Of a DNA stretch of 64,000 nucleotides, positions 36,369 through 48,702 are shown in pieces; the first letter of the stretch is position 1, and each line of letters begins with the position of its first letter. The position numbers and the translations under genes were made by a program. Source of the DNA: Adiantum capillus-veneris (taxonomy: Eukaryota > Streptophyta > Polypodiopsida > Polypodiales > Pteridaceae); NCBI GenBank assembly GCA_014529385.2, contig CM043970.1, positions 67,414,567-67,478,566 of the forward strand, written 5' to 3'. Below the pieces are notes generated by a model. That model was not told the DNA's origin, did not search any database, and was given only the letters and a program-made list of their open reading frames with translations.

Positions 36369-37943
36369 AAAGTTGCCCATGATGGCACAATCCATGGTGG
36401 TTTTACGCTCATCAATGTGGCGCGTACAAAAGTGGCCACCCTTTGACCACATAGAGTTAAAGGAAAGGCACTACAAAATAGAAAAATATATGAATTTATC
36501 AAATACATATTAAAGATAATTTCAAGAAATAGTGTTACAATATGGTTTAGGTATATGAGTACTCTACCTTTGGTACGTAGCCTCGTGCATACTCCCATTC
36601 TTTGTTGGTGATGTCTTCTCTGCGTTCTTTTGGCTCGATCATTCTCTCATGAATCCACTCTACACTAATATCTGGGAAACATGCAAGGTGTCCAGGCACT
36701 TGGGGTGCCCTCCTTCCTCCATGTGCTTGTTTCCATGCTTCCCTCTCTTGCAAACACCTTGCCTTTGCCACTGTCCACAAGTCCACCCACTTGGTCATCA
36801 TCTTTGCATTGAGAATACAATAGTTATTGACCACTTGGGATAGATTCATATCCATGTTAAGTAGTTTCCCCTTTCCACTTGGCAAGTGTAAAGTCATCCT
36901 TGCATCTTCCTCGTCTGACCACATGCGAGGCGTTGAAGGATCAACTTGTGCCAAATACTCTGATATGTAAACAAATACCTCTTGCACGATCCACCCTTCG
37001 GCCATACATACCTTTGGTTGAGACCGTAGCCACACAAAATCTTTGAGAATATTTAAAAACCTCTCTAAGAAGAACATCCATCATGCGTGCACTACTCCAC
37101 ATATAGTGATATCCTCCACCACATGAACCAAGAGGTGAATTTGACTAAGAAGGACCGATCGCAAAAATGCATCTTCAATGGCACACACAGTTTCTGTTGC
37201 AAGTGTTTGAGTAGCAGGGATAGCATCTATTTCGATTTCCTTGGAGCTCACAAATCTGCAAGAAAACACACAAGGATACACTAAGTGCTAGTTGAAATTA
37301 TTGTGTACATAAAAAACATGTAGCTGAGTGGAGTCTTGTGGTATACCTTACTAGCTCTCCTAGTTTGAAAATAGCGTCCCTGACTTTCTTGTCCCGACAT
37401 ATACACATACTCACCGGAAGAATGAACTACAATGTAAATCAGGGGAAGGGAAAGTGAGTGATAGTCATACACACAAACTATAGATAGAATAGGGAGTATG
37501 AAGATTACCTGAAGCATCTTGTGCCAATCATAGGACTTCAACCCATACAATTGAATGCTTCCACCCTTCTTCGCTTTTTTGAAAACTCCCTTTAGCGACC
37601 TCATGTATCTTGTTGGTGTGCGAATAGAGGCAGTGATACCGTTTACCTTGTCTAATTCTTCTTTGGCTAGCATCCATGGTGCTTTAGTAAACACAATCTT
37701 TCCATTTGGGGCGGGGAGACGTTTTAAAAGCCTCAAATCCTCCCTCACACACAAAGAGTCCTTCTTGCCAATAACGTGGTCCCATAGTTTTTGGGCTACA
37801 TTCTTGAATATATGAATGGGATCGAAGAGGTGTTGTATTTTTAAGTCCTTCCAATATGGAAGCCTTAAAAATATGGAATACCTTTTGGTGGAGGACACAA
37901 AGCCGGATTGTTGTTGTGGTGTTCTTCCCAAATGGTTGCCCAA
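36369..37943 (-). pseudogene. CACTA-3 transposase: TNP2 C-part, DUF4218 and start of DUF4216
   Basis: 37281-37943: RLPYWKDLKIQHLFDPIHIF, KNVAQKLWDHVIGKKDSL, FTKAPWMLAKEELDKV, SIRTPTRYMRSLKG, YGLKSYDWHKMLQV, followed by a GT donor. 37081-37281 is a short shifted part with IHLLVHVVEDITICG. 36547-37077: MFFLERFLNILKDFVWLRS, KVCMAEGWIVQEVFVYISEY (DUF4218) and NKEWEYARGYVPKVEYS. The next exon begins near 36460 and is cut by the copia element at 36368. Matches CACTA-2 at 53640-54900 in order and motifs, with moderate divergence. Confidence 0.8.
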
Positions 37944-37966
37944 TTTGCCATCGTGAGCTTTAGAGG

Positions 37967-39542
37967 TGTCATAAAATCTAATATCTAATATCTAACCAAC
38001 CCAAATTATTTTCTCATATTAAACTGATCACCTAATGTGGAAGAATAAACAGAAACAAGGGTTAAGATATAGACAAGTGCTTATAGATCGATCTCAACAC
38101 GGGGCCAATGGTAAAGGGGCCCGAATCAGAGATGGTCTATCAAAGAGCAAGGCTAACCAATGGAACATAAGACCTTAGGGTTAGCTTCATTGAAGACCTC
38201 CAATAATGTGTGTAAAAGTCCTTTGACCTTAGGTAAGCTAGGGTTGAGCTTGAGGCACGGGAACCTGACCCAACTCGAGGTGCTTGTCCTGCTTGCCATG
38301 CTTGATGACTAAGGTGCTTGAGGTGCTTGAGATGCTTGAGGTGCTTGATGATTGAGATGCTGACATACTTGTCGAGATGCTAGGGTTGCACTTGAGGTGA
38401 GAACCCAGCCCAAGCTTAAAGTGCTTAAGGGCCAAGCTTGTGGTGGGATCTAGGCCTATGCATGAGAGGCTTGAGGTGTCAAAAAGTCGATTATTCAATC
38501 CCTACAAGGATGGGGCGAGCCCTCCATGAGAGGGGGATGAGAGAGAACACTCACACACTCACACAAGGAAAAGGGACACTTGTCAAGTTCCTCCTCATGT
38601 TGCCCTCATGGTGTGCCTGAAGCCTATTGATTGGACATCCAAGGGGTCCAATGATAATTTAGGAGATTTAATTAATTGATTTTGCATTTATCAAGCCGTC
38701 TCTCTCAAAGGGGAAAGGGGGACACTTATCCCAAGGCTACCCTTGTTGCTTGTAATGCCTCCTGCTTGTCATTGGCTAGGCCTGGAGGGGTCCAATGAGC
38801 TTCAAGCATGAGCTACAAGGGGGGGTCGACCCAAGCAAGCTAGGGGGTTGCTTAGGGGGTATACTCACCCACACACTCTCATTGTGTGCTATGCAAAGTG
38901 CAAGATCTCCCTCTCCTTCTCCAAGCAAGTAGAGGTTGAGAGCCTACACCTTGGCTATGGAGTGCAAATCCAACCAAGAGCCATGCTTCAATGCTTAAGC
39001 TTGCCATCTCCTTCTTCTCATTACTATGCTATTATGTATGCTAGCAAGAAGAGTTATGATTGGTGAGGAACTAATTCTTTCTTTTATGAAATGTTTCTTC
39101 TTCCTCTTCCCTACCCTCATTCCCTGCTAGCTCTCTCCACCTTCGAAGGTGTTTGAGGTCTTGGGACTGAGGCTTGGGATAGTTAAAGCTTTCTTCAAGT
39201 TTATGTATAATTCTGATGCATGAAGATTTCCATCTTCATTGCATCACCTAGGTCACAAGGAACACAAAGATTGTATTGTAACAAGTCTCTCTTAATGGGA
39301 GAAATCAATACAAATGCCTATTGGAGGGGGGACCGGCTCCACATAAATCCGGTCCTCAATTGTTGTCATGTTCTCTACATTCTCTCTCTTGCAAAAGTAT
39401 TTGTTCATGCCAAGTTAACTAATTGCTATGATAATGTTGCTATCTTCAATTATGTTCACCCACTATTCTCACAAAGTCATTTCTCAAAAGTACTCTCATT
39501 AATTTCCACTACTCTCAAGTTAAATAGGCCAATTCCATTACA
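37967..39542. mobile_element. Probable solo LTR (1,576 bp) inserted in CACTA-3
   Basis: Bounded by TGTCATAAAATC...TTCCATTACA (TG...CA) and a perfect 5-bp target duplication AGAGG (37962-37966 and 39543-39547). Removing it joins the TNP2 frame: on the minus strand the codons for KAPTNGKTPL continue as KLTMANWATIWEE, while CACTA-2 is contiguous at the same place. No retroviral gene inside, so a solo LTR is the simplest reading; a non-autonomous LTR element is the alternative. Contains GCTTGAGGT-type short repeats at about 38280-38480. Strand not determined. Confidence 0.75.
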
Positions 39543-41066
39543 AGAGGGGTCTTCCCATTTGTTGGAGCCTTGCTCTTGTTATGCCCTTGGGGTAAGAAAC
39601 GATGGTTGCTTGGATAGATTACCTTGCGCAAGGAATCGTGCCTCTCTGTCACCAACGATGGCCCGCAAGTAGGACATGGATTGTGCCCCGATGTGGACAA
39701 CCCTGCATACATATCATATGGTTAGAGAGATGAATGAACTAAAGGGAGAGAGGGAATGAGGGAGAGAGAGATAGATGAAAGGGGTTACCAAAAATCATTC
39801 CAAGCCCAGGATAGTCGTGCATAGTCTACATAAGGATTCCCCTCACGATGGCCTCCAAGTGAGACATCAAGAATGCCTCTCCATAACTTCTCCAACTCCT
39901 CGATGAGGGGCTCGAGGTAGACGTCAATATTTGACACTTTGTACCTCCCTGGCACAAACAAGGAAAGAAGTATATTGCCCTTCTTGGTTTTGTCTCCTAT
40001 GGTGGAATATTGTAGTTGACGATCACCACAGGCCAATTGCTCCATGAAGTAGACTTAGTGCTGAAGGGGTTGACACCGCCACTTGCTAACCCAAGCCTCA
40101 AGTGTCGAGGCTCCAACCCAAACTCTGGTCATTGAGTTTCGATGTGCCTCCATGCAGGTGAATCGGCAGGGACACGCATCATTCCATCATTTGAGCAATG
40201 GTTCACGTGCCACACGAGAAGCTCCACAATAGACCTGCTTTTAAACATGTGTTGGATACAAGGAATTAATGGAAAATGTCTCAATACCTTGCAGGGTAGG
40301 TGCGTCCCGCTCAACCCGGTCTTGTATCGTGCCTCCCCGCACACGGGACATGAGGTAGCATGTGCATGCTCATTGTGGCATAGCATGCAATCGTTGACGC
40401 ACACATGGATGCGCTCATACTCCATTCCAAGTGCAGTGACATACGATCTAGCTCGTCGACGATCTAGAGGTATGTGGTGATCTTCTGGAAACATTTTGGC
40501 CATCAAACTACAACAAACATGCATATTAGTATAATTGCTAGAAGACGGCACCATAAAGCGAGTGGAGAGCATATAAAAGCCACATTTCATACTTACAGAA
40601 GTAGTCATCGATGCAAGTGAATCGGCTGGGACATGCATCATTCCATCATTTGAGCAATGGTTCGCGTGCCACGCGAGAAGCTCCACAGTAGACCTGCTTT
40701 TAAACATGTATTGGATGCGAGGAATCAGTGGAAAATGTCTCAATACCTTGCGGGGTAGGTGCATCCTGCTCACTCCGATCTTGTATTGTGCCTCCCCGCA
40801 CACGGGACATGAGGTAGCGTGTGCATGCTCATTGCGGTATAGCATGCAATCATTGATGCACGCATGGATGCGCTCATACTCCATTCCAAGTGCAATGACA
40901 TACGATCTAGCTCGTCGACGATCTGGAGGCATGTGGTGATCTTCTGGCAACATTTTGCCCATCAAACTACAATAAACATGCGTATTAGCATAATTGCTAG
41001 AAGACGGCACCATAAAGCGAGTGGAGAGCATATAAAATCCACATTTCATACTTACAGAAGTAGTGC
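39543..41066 (-). pseudogene. CACTA-3 transposase TNP2 core
   Basis: Exon pieces: 40129-41049 with ALGMEYERIHACINDCMLY, SCPVCGEAQYKIG and KVLRHFPLIPRIQYMF (TNP2/Transposase_21 signature), present twice because of a tandem duplication; 39785-40045 with GDKTKKGNILLSLFVPGRYK, NIDVYLEPLIEELEKLW; and 39548-39712 with MYAGLSTSGHNPCPTCGPSL. Introns with GT/AG ends lie between them. Continues after the solo LTR at 37943. Confidence 0.8.
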
Positions 41067-41071
41067 ATCGA
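40154..41071 (-). repeat. 459-bp tandem duplication inside the CACTA-3 transposase
   Basis: Two adjacent copies (about 40154-40612 and 40613-41071), recognisable by repeated GTGAATCGGC, AAACATGT(G/A)TTGGAT and CTTACAGAAGTAGT. Each copy contains a complete transposase exon of about 340 bp and an intron of about 100 bp, with splice sites kept. The copies differ by scattered substitutions. Confidence 0.9.
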
Positions 41072-41165
41072 CACTTTCATTACTCCAACCAAATTTTGTT
41101 TGCAAGTTGAGGACTTGCAACGACGCTCGGAGCACCGAGTACCGTGCACCATCGTAAAGAGGTGT

Positions 41166-41666
41166 TCAGGCACTCGTCATCAATCTATCCTCCGTTTTGG
41201 CAGCCCGTTTAGTGTAGGGCTGACAATCCTCCTTGCACACGTTGCGCTCATGAGCTAGTAACTCATCACACATGTTGAACATGTGCTCATCCTCTGCCTC
41301 AAAGTGGGACGGAGACGCCATAGAAGCTGTCGAAGTAGAGCCTGCGGGAGGATCACCATGTGGTGCATCCAAATCGCCCTGTCGCTCTTGCCTCTGCCGT
41401 TCGGCCTTGCACGCCAGTGCACCACCACCGAACACAGACCAATGGGGCACCTCCTCGAGCGACGGGTGAGCCGCGCTCTCATCTCTCCGAGTGCTTTTTC
41501 CAGGATTGCAAAGCCCTTCGTTCTCCACGTGCCCCAAAGCAATGCGCCTCAAGTGAGGGATTACTCTTTTGCACTTGGCGCAAGGACAAGGGAGTTTTTC
41601 CTTGAGCCAACGAACGTGCTCAGGGCCTCCAAGGGGACCACGATCATCCCAATCAATGTCGTGCAC
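41166..41666 (-). pseudogene. CACTA-3 transposase N-terminal zinc-binding domain
   Basis: Starts MHDIDWDDRGPLGGPEHVRW, then EKLPCPCAKCKRVIPHLRRI and ALGHVENEGL: the Transpos_assoc pattern (CPC..C followed by a conserved H). The rest is charged linker. The frame ends at about 41166; the next exon, with the transposase core, begins about 100 bp on. Confidence 0.65.
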
Positions 41667-41699
41667 ACACCAAATGTTGTTTATTTAGTCATGTATCCT

Positions 41700-41949
41700 A
41701 AAAAATAAATAATTAAAAAAGCCCTAAATTCCATTTAAAAAATTACATAAAGTTAAGGTCAAAGGGAATAAATGACAATGAGTGCTAAATTTATTTTTAA
41801 CTCAAAGATAACTTAAAAAATGCAATTAATAAACATTTAAAAGTATTACAAAATAAAGTATCCATAAAAAAGTTAAAAATCTTCATCAAAAAACTCAAAA
41901 GGCTAAAAAATGAAATAATGGATAGCTAAGGGTAGAGAGGGTGATTTGT

Positions 41950-41984
<35 letters not shown>

Positions 41985-42092
41985 TGCAACCTTGGATTCA
42001 CATGTATCCGTTTGAAATGACCGGCTACGGTAATAGGCATGGTAATGGGCGTGATAATATCTGCGATAATATCCGCGGTAATGCCTGGCCCG

Positions 42093-42145
<53 letters not shown>

Positions 42146-42360
42146 CTTCTCCAAGCTTCCCAAGTTTCGTCGAAGGGGGTTTCGTCCAAGTTTCTGCCAT
42201 CGTCTTTGGAAGCTCAACGTAGCCGAAGCTCAACCGTGCTACAAAGAAAGAGGTAAACACGAAACAAAGCACCTCCCCCCTCTTTTCTTTTTGTTTTCTA
42301 CTACACACACGCACACACACACATGTATAAATCAAAAAAATAACTAAATAGAGAATCCAT
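41700..42360. other. AT-rich DNA with two long poly-C tracts
   Basis: No gene. Poly-C of about 33 (41950-41982) and about 49 (42094-42142). Between them, a TAAT/GATAAT-rich repeat (GGTAATGGGCGTGATAATAT, CGATAATATCCGCGGTAATG). The 5' end of CACTA-3 is probably lost here. Confidence 0.85.
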
Positions 42361-42373
42361 AACATACCTCATT

Positions 42374-42470
42374 CATTTGGAAATGGTTGCTTTGCTCGAC
42401 TTCTTTGGAAATGGTTGCTTTGCTAGGCTTGTTTGGAAATGATTGCTTTACTCACCTTGTTTGGATAGAA
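42374..42470. repeat. Short tandem repeat, about 33-bp period, three copies
   Basis: TTTGGAAATGGTTGCTTTGC followed by CGACTTC or AGGCTTG, repeated three times with small changes, ending in CACCTTGTTTGGATAG. Confidence 0.8.
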
Positions 42471-42504
42471 TGTTAGATACAAATGTTAAGTTGGTTAGAT
42501 AGAA

Positions 42505-42554
<50 letters not shown>

Positions 42555-42737
42555 AAATGAAGAAATAGAGAGAGAGAGGGAGGGAGATAAATGGAGGGAT
42601 AAATAGAGAGAGAGGATAAAGGAAATAGGTAGAGAGGGAGAGAAAGAGAAAGAGAGAGAGATAGATAAAGAGAGTGAGAGAGAAAGAGGGATAGAGGTAG
42701 ATAAAGAGAGAGATAATTAATGAGACGGAGATAAATG

Positions 42738-42785
<48 letters not shown>

Positions 42786-42906
42786 GAATGAGAGAAAGAG
42801 GGAGATAATCAATGAGAGGGAGATAAATGGAGGCAGAGAGATAGATAAAGAGAGAATGAGAGAAAGAGGGAGAGATAGAGATAGTGATAGAAATAGAGAG
42901 AATCAC

Positions 42907-42963
<57 letters not shown>

Positions 42964-42984
42964 TAGATAGAGAGAGAGATACAA

Positions 42985-43070
<86 letters not shown>

Positions 43071-43292
43071 TTAGAGAGAGAGAGACTAGAGAGGGAGATA
43101 GGGAGAGAAAGAGAGATAAATTTAAAGAGAGGGGGATAAATGGAGATGGATAAATAGAGAGAGAGGAGAAGGGAAATAGATAGAGAGGGAGAGAAAGAGA
43201 AAGAGAAAGAGTTAGATAAAGAGAGTGAGAGAGAAAGAGGGATAGAGGTAGATAAATAGAGAGATAAGTAATGAGAGGGTGATAAATGGGGG

Positions 43293-43362
<70 letters not shown>

Positions 43363-43406
43363 AGAGAGAATGAGAGAAAGAGGGATATAATTAATGAGAG
43401 GGAGAG

Positions 43407-43475
<69 letters not shown>

Positions 43476-43492
43476 GAGAGAGATAGATAGAT
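42505..43492. repeat. GA-rich compound array adjoining the LINE 3' end
   Basis: About 1 kb of (GA)n with GATA, GGGA and TAAA variants, plus a (TA)n of about 45 bp at 42986-43030. Segments such as GAGAAAGAGGGAGAGATAGA and GATAGAAATAGAGAGAAT recur in the array at 48050-48716. Ends in AGATAGATAGATAGA directly at the LINE 3' end. Confidence 0.95.
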
Positions 43493-43527
43493 AGATTTTA
43501 TTATCGTCCTCGGAGGTCAAATATGAC

Positions 43528-46500
43528 CTATGGGACCAAAGTTACATGTGATGTAGTATGTGTATGGCTGATGAGTGACTCTCGATGCTCCAAAATTGTA
43601 GTGATGAGAGTCGCAATGGAGAGCCCACACTTTGGCTGGGAGAGGAAAGTGTGTAGGTCTAAGTTATGGCTGAAAATGTGAGAGAAGCAAGTTCGGATGT
43701 GATCAAAAGCTGAGCACTCTAGTAGTGTGTGGTACTCAGACTCTCGAACTTGCAGTGAGCATAATGTGCACAATCGATTTGACTCTTCTCCATTGCCCCA
43801 ACGCCCTATCTCGCATCGAAGGAAATGAGAGCTAAGCCGAATTGCTGCGATAGTGCGTATTGCGGACAAGGAAATAGGCTCAAGCATGTAAGTGTGAGTA
43901 CGGTTTCCTCTCTCAGCGAAGAACATGGTTTTGTAGTTGGGGGCAATATAGGTGGTGTAATGTATGAAGCGTGACCCACCGGATTTCTCCCAAGCCGTAA
44001 TACATTGGCGTTGTAGAAAAGCTTCATTCACTTGAGAGTCAATTGAAGCATCATGTAGCAAGTGTAATGCATCCCATCTCCCAAACCACTTCTTTATGTC
44101 TTGCATCCATCCCGTGCTCAAGATCTTGCTTTTATGCGTCTTTTGAACCTTTTTGCTTGCTTCCCATGCAATTGTAGGAAGTCGATGTGAGGGGTTTTGA
44201 CGCATCTTTATCATGTACTCCACAACCCTTGCCATGCCCATAACCTCAATTGGAAGAGATCCCAACTCAAGAAGTAGGAGCATATATGGTGTTTGTGTCT
44301 TAACTTGGAGAAAGTTTGTAAGAAAACGCTTTTGGACATTCTCAAACTCTTTCCAAGTAGACTTTGAGATGCTCCCGCCCCACACTTCAACTCCATAAAG
44401 AAGAACCGGTGTCACCAATGCATCAAAAAGATACTTCTTGAGAACCCAACACTTGATGTTTCCCGCATTACACATGTTCTCAAATGCATAATATGCTCTC
44501 TTTCGCGCTTCCAAATGACTCATAGCACATTCATGCCACTTGTGATTGGATGGAACCTCAAGGCCAAGGTACTTAAAGCTCTCAACAACTTCAAGTGTCT
44601 CGTTGTTGTACACAATGCATGGCTTCTCCTTATGGTTGGTTTTCACAAGCATAACCTTTGTTTTTTATTCATTTACAATCAGCCCACTATGCAAGCAAAA
44701 GTTCTCAAGGACAACCATAAGCTTTTGTGCATCTTCTAAAGTGTGTGCTAGAGGCACTACATCATCCGCATACAACAAAAGCATGATTACCGCATTGCAA
44801 ATAGTGACCTCTTCAATGCCTTCTTCTTGCATAAAGTCAAGTACCATTTGTTCCAATTGATCGATGCATAGACCAAAGAGAGTTGGTGACAATGGACATC
44901 CTTGTTTAACCCCAATAGTGCTTACAAAAATTTCTGAAATTTCTCTTCCCATGCACAATTGACAAATCACCTTCTCATAGATTCGAGAAACCGCAAGCAT
45001 AAACTCACTTGGCACTTGGAGTTCTTCCATCCTTCTCCGCAAATTGTTACGTGGAATCATATCAAAGGCTTTCTTAAAGTCCACAAAACAACAATACAAT
45101 CGCTTGCCTTTCAACCGACTTTCCTCCATGAGAACACGAAGAGTGACAAGATGATCAATGGTGCTATGGCATCGACGAAAACCCGCTTGTCCCTTTGCAC
45201 GCTTGTCATTCTCTTCAGCCCAATCACTCAATTTCATCTCCATTATGCACCCAAACAACTTTGCCATAAGAGACCCAATCATTATAGTCCGGTAGTTGCT
45301 TACATTCTTTACATCCCCTCCTTTATGCAAAGGCTTAACCCAATTAGTACTCCAATCATAAGGCATACCATGTTGAAGTGCAAGGTTGAACATATCACAC
45401 ATCCACTCATGGGTAAAATCTCCCGTCCATTTGATCATCTCCGGCTTGATACCTTGAAGATCTCCCGCATACATCCTCAATAGTAAAAAAAGACGGCATA
45501 CATGGAACCATAAAATGGCATTTTTTCAGTATTTTCTTGCTCATATAATTGCCTACAATGTGTGTACATATCCACTAGACTCAAGTTACCAAAATTCTCA
45601 ACCCGCTTGCCTCTCAAGTTTCTCCAAAATCTTTCACATGCATGTGCCTTTTCTTGGACTTGAAATTCTTGTTGCTTTACTTCCCATCTTCTTCTCTTCT
45701 TTCGAATCAATGCCTTGTATGTATGCAAATGAATTTGATAGTTGTCTTTGTCCATAGTTTCATCAAGCTTTATCAAGGACTTTCGAGCATCTTGACATTC
45801 TTTATCAAACCACCTTTTGCGTGATCTATCTTTGTTGATACCATGGAGATGCTTTATGGCAAAGCATTCTTCCGCACAAGAACAAATAGCTTTCTTGAAA
45901 GCTTCCCATTTAGTTTCCAATGGTGTATCACATTGAAGCTTTGTCATCCATAATTTTTGCTCAACCATTTCAATGTACATTGGTGCCCGTTTGAAATCCA
46001 TACATAGTGATAACTTCTCTTTCCTTTGGCTAAGATTATCATGATTAGTTGCTTCTCCACATGAAAGGTCAATACATAAGGTGCGATGGTCGGATTCCGG
46101 GGTCCATTGACCAAACATAAAACTCTTTATGCGATACATGATGGCTTCACAGAGTAGCATATAGTCAATCACACTATCCCCATTATGTCTTCTACATGTA
46201 AATCCATTGGTTCCACTCCACAAAGATACACCATTGGAAATGAGCATACCCGTGCTATTACACATGTGTAAAAGTAACTTTCCATAGTGATCCGGCTCTT
46301 TCTCATCCATTGAAGTACGATCATACAAGTGAACTTCCTCCAAATCCCTTGAAATGTATGGCATATCAAATTGTTGAGTATCATGTTGCAATGTTTTTGT
46401 GCGAGCATTCATATCCCCAAATACAATAACATCACCTTCACCTTTGAAATAAGCAATGTCCTCTTCCAAATCAGAAAATGGTTGATCTCTATCCATGCAA

Positions 46501-46867
46501 GCATAAAAAGGAGAATCAGGATGAGGAATGTAGCAACCGGCTACAAAAATGGGTTAATTTTCAGCCATACATAACGTTTGTACTTGTCATCTTTCACAAT
46601 TGATACAAAATCTTCCAATCCTTTCTTAACCATACATGCTAACCCTCCTTGTCCTCTTCGTTGCTTGAGATTCTTTGACCACATCAATGAATGTACATTG
46701 TAATCCTCCAAGCCGTTAATCCTTTGTGTATCATGCTCCCAAGTTTCAACAAGAAGTACAACATCGGCTTTGCTTGTTAGTTCATCAATGTCAACCCCCG
46801 CATTCCATGGGTATCCATTACAATTCCAAAAGCATATTTTCAATTGTAACTCGGTCTCATAGGTCAC
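43528..46867 (-). pseudogene. LINE ORF2: endonuclease, reverse transcriptase, C-terminal zinc motif
   Basis: Starts at 46867, 6 nt after the ORF1 stop. The apurinic-like endonuclease has ICFWNCNG, VVLLVETWE, VIVFGDMNAR, SVIDYMLL and ESDHRTLCIDL. RT at 44665-45480 has RAKGQAGFRRCHSTIDHL, CCFVDFKKAFDMIPRNNL, GVKQGCPLSPTLFGL and the catalytic LLLYADDVVPLA. The last part, 43528-44652, ends with CTLCSLQVRESEYHTLLEC, a C-X2-C-X9-H-X4-C motif. Lesions: a one-base frameshift in a T run near 46545, a break near 45480 and an in-frame TAA at about 44665. Few lesions for a copy of this size, so it is fairly young. Confidence 0.85.
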
Positions 46868-46873
46868 GCATCC

Positions 46874-47824
46874 CTATTTGCTTGAGAGACTTGCCTCCTC
46901 CTTGGGCACATTTTCTTCATGAGAGATCTCCTTGTTTTTATTATTCTTTTCCTCATATGCCTTGCGACGCATATTTTGTTGCTTAATAGTGCGATCTTCA
47001 CATACAAAACATTTTGTATCCCTCAAATAGATCCAACTATTATCAAGGATAATCTTTCGCTTGGTCTCATCCGGCATGGTGCATACAATTGGCCGTTCTC
47101 CCGAGCGAGGACCTCCTTGCTTCCCCACTCTATGTGCTCCATAGACCATAACTCCGGACATGCCAAAGTGGGTTTTGAAGAAATCTTCAATAACAATGGC
47201 AAGAGAAGGAGGTGTCTCTAACTTCTCTTCGGGAATTCCACGAATAAAAATGTTCTTGGAACGTCTCTCCCGTTCCTTCAACTCCTCCACATCCACATTC
47301 TCAACATTCTTTGTTTGAACCATAGCTTGCATGAGTGAGGAATTAGAAACCACATTGCTACCACATACATCAGCCCAAGACTTGTTTGTGCATACATTTT
47401 TCATGTCGCATACATCCCGGCTCATAGTGTCAAATTTCTCCTCTTTCAATACATGGTCATGCTCTACTTTGCTCATCCGTTCCTTCAAAGCATTCAAGTC
47501 CACAAGAGAGTGTTTACATTCCTTGACTTCCTCTTCAAGTTGCATCAAACGTGTTGTTTGCATCTCAAGTGTCCTCTTGAGATTCTCATTCTCAACCACA
47601 AGTACCCTTAGTGTGCCATTCTCCATTGCAAGTGCTCGTAAGTCTTCGCCTTGTTTGTTTACGGTCTCTTGCAATGATACCAAGTACGCCATGATCATGG
47701 TTTTCGATGTTGTTGGTTAGGTGGTTGTGTTGCTATCTCCACACTTAGGAGATTTTGGATCATTTTCCACAATGGTTGTGGACCTTGTTGAAGAAAAAGA
47801 ACCCTTGCGAGTGCCGGAAGACAT
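46874..47824 (-). pseudogene. LINE ORF1, coiled-coil RNA-binding protein
   Basis: A start at 47824 (MSSGTRKGSFSSTRSTTIVE) reads 35 codons to an in-frame TAA (47717-47719) and continues in the same frame from MIMAYLVSLQ for 274 residues. That main part has a heptad-rich helix (ENENLKRTLEMQTTRLMQLE), then ERERRSKNIFIRGIPEE and VYGAHRVGKQGGPRSGERPI, resembling the RRM-like domain of L1 ORF1 (Transposase_22 type), and a basic/acidic tail. It would coat element RNA. One stop codon disrupts it if the upstream start is real; otherwise M at 47698 gives an intact protein. Confidence 0.7.
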
Positions 47825-48049
47825 TGTATGTAAAATAGGAGATGAGAATCAATTTTGTTGAACCTGTTCACTTCGGAAATGCTGCTACAGAAATTCCTTC
47901 CATAACTCTGAAATTTTTTGTCTTTACATCAATGCGTAGAGGACTTCGTTCTCTTCGATTGAAGCTATAGATCACCCAAATCGGAGTTCGGATGAAGAAG
48001 TTATGATCAAAAGAGTAGACTGCTGTCTACTAGGTCAAAAAACGGCTGC

Positions 48050-48109
<60 letters not shown>

Positions 48110-48203
48110 GGAGAGATAGAGATAGGAATAGAAATAAAGAGAATGAGGGATAGATAGATAGAGAGAAAGAGAAAGAAATAGGGATAGAAAAAGAGATAGA
48201 GAG

Positions 48204-48250
<47 letters not shown>

Positions 48251-48415
48251 TAATTAATGAGAGGGAGATAAATGGATATATATATATATATATATAAAGA
48301 GAGAATGAGAGAAAGAGGGAGAGATAGAGATAGGGATAGAAATAAACAGAATGAGGGATAGATAGATAGAGAGAAAGAGAAATAGAAAGAGAGAGAGAAA
48401 TAGGGATAGAAAAAG

Positions 48416-48470
<55 letters not shown>

Positions 48471-48490
48471 TAGGGGGAGAGGGAGAGAAT

Positions 48491-48550
<60 letters not shown>

Positions 48551-48635
48551 AAGAGGGAGAGATAGAGATAGGGATAGAAATAGAGAGAATGAGGGATATA
48601 TATATAGAGAGAGAAAGAGAAACAGAGAGAGAGAG

Positions 48636-48702
<67 letters not shown>

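Larger units (their letters stand above)
43493..48050 (-). mobile_element. LINE (non-LTR retrotransposon), nearly full length
   Basis: About 4.55 kb with ORF1 (RNA-binding type) and ORF2 (endonuclease and reverse transcriptase). On the minus strand the 3' end reads GACCTCCGAGGACGATAATA, then AAAATCTATCTATCTATC and a long (CT)n; the tail is a microsatellite, not poly-A. The 5' end at about 48050 also abuts a GA array. No clear target duplication can be read because both flanks are simple repeat. Confidence 0.85.

Noticed and set aside
38238-38498. Ser/Thr-rich reading frame inside the probable solo LTR
   Set aside because: It results from the GCTTGAGGT/GATGCTTGA short repeats and has no homology that I recognise.
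41895-42365. Glycine- or proline-rich open frames across the poly-C tracts
   Set aside because: Direct product of the homopolymers; the frames have no other protein-like features.
43600-47824. Plus-strand open frames across the LINE
   Set aside because: They are antisense shadows of ORF1 and ORF2; all domain motifs are on the minus strand.
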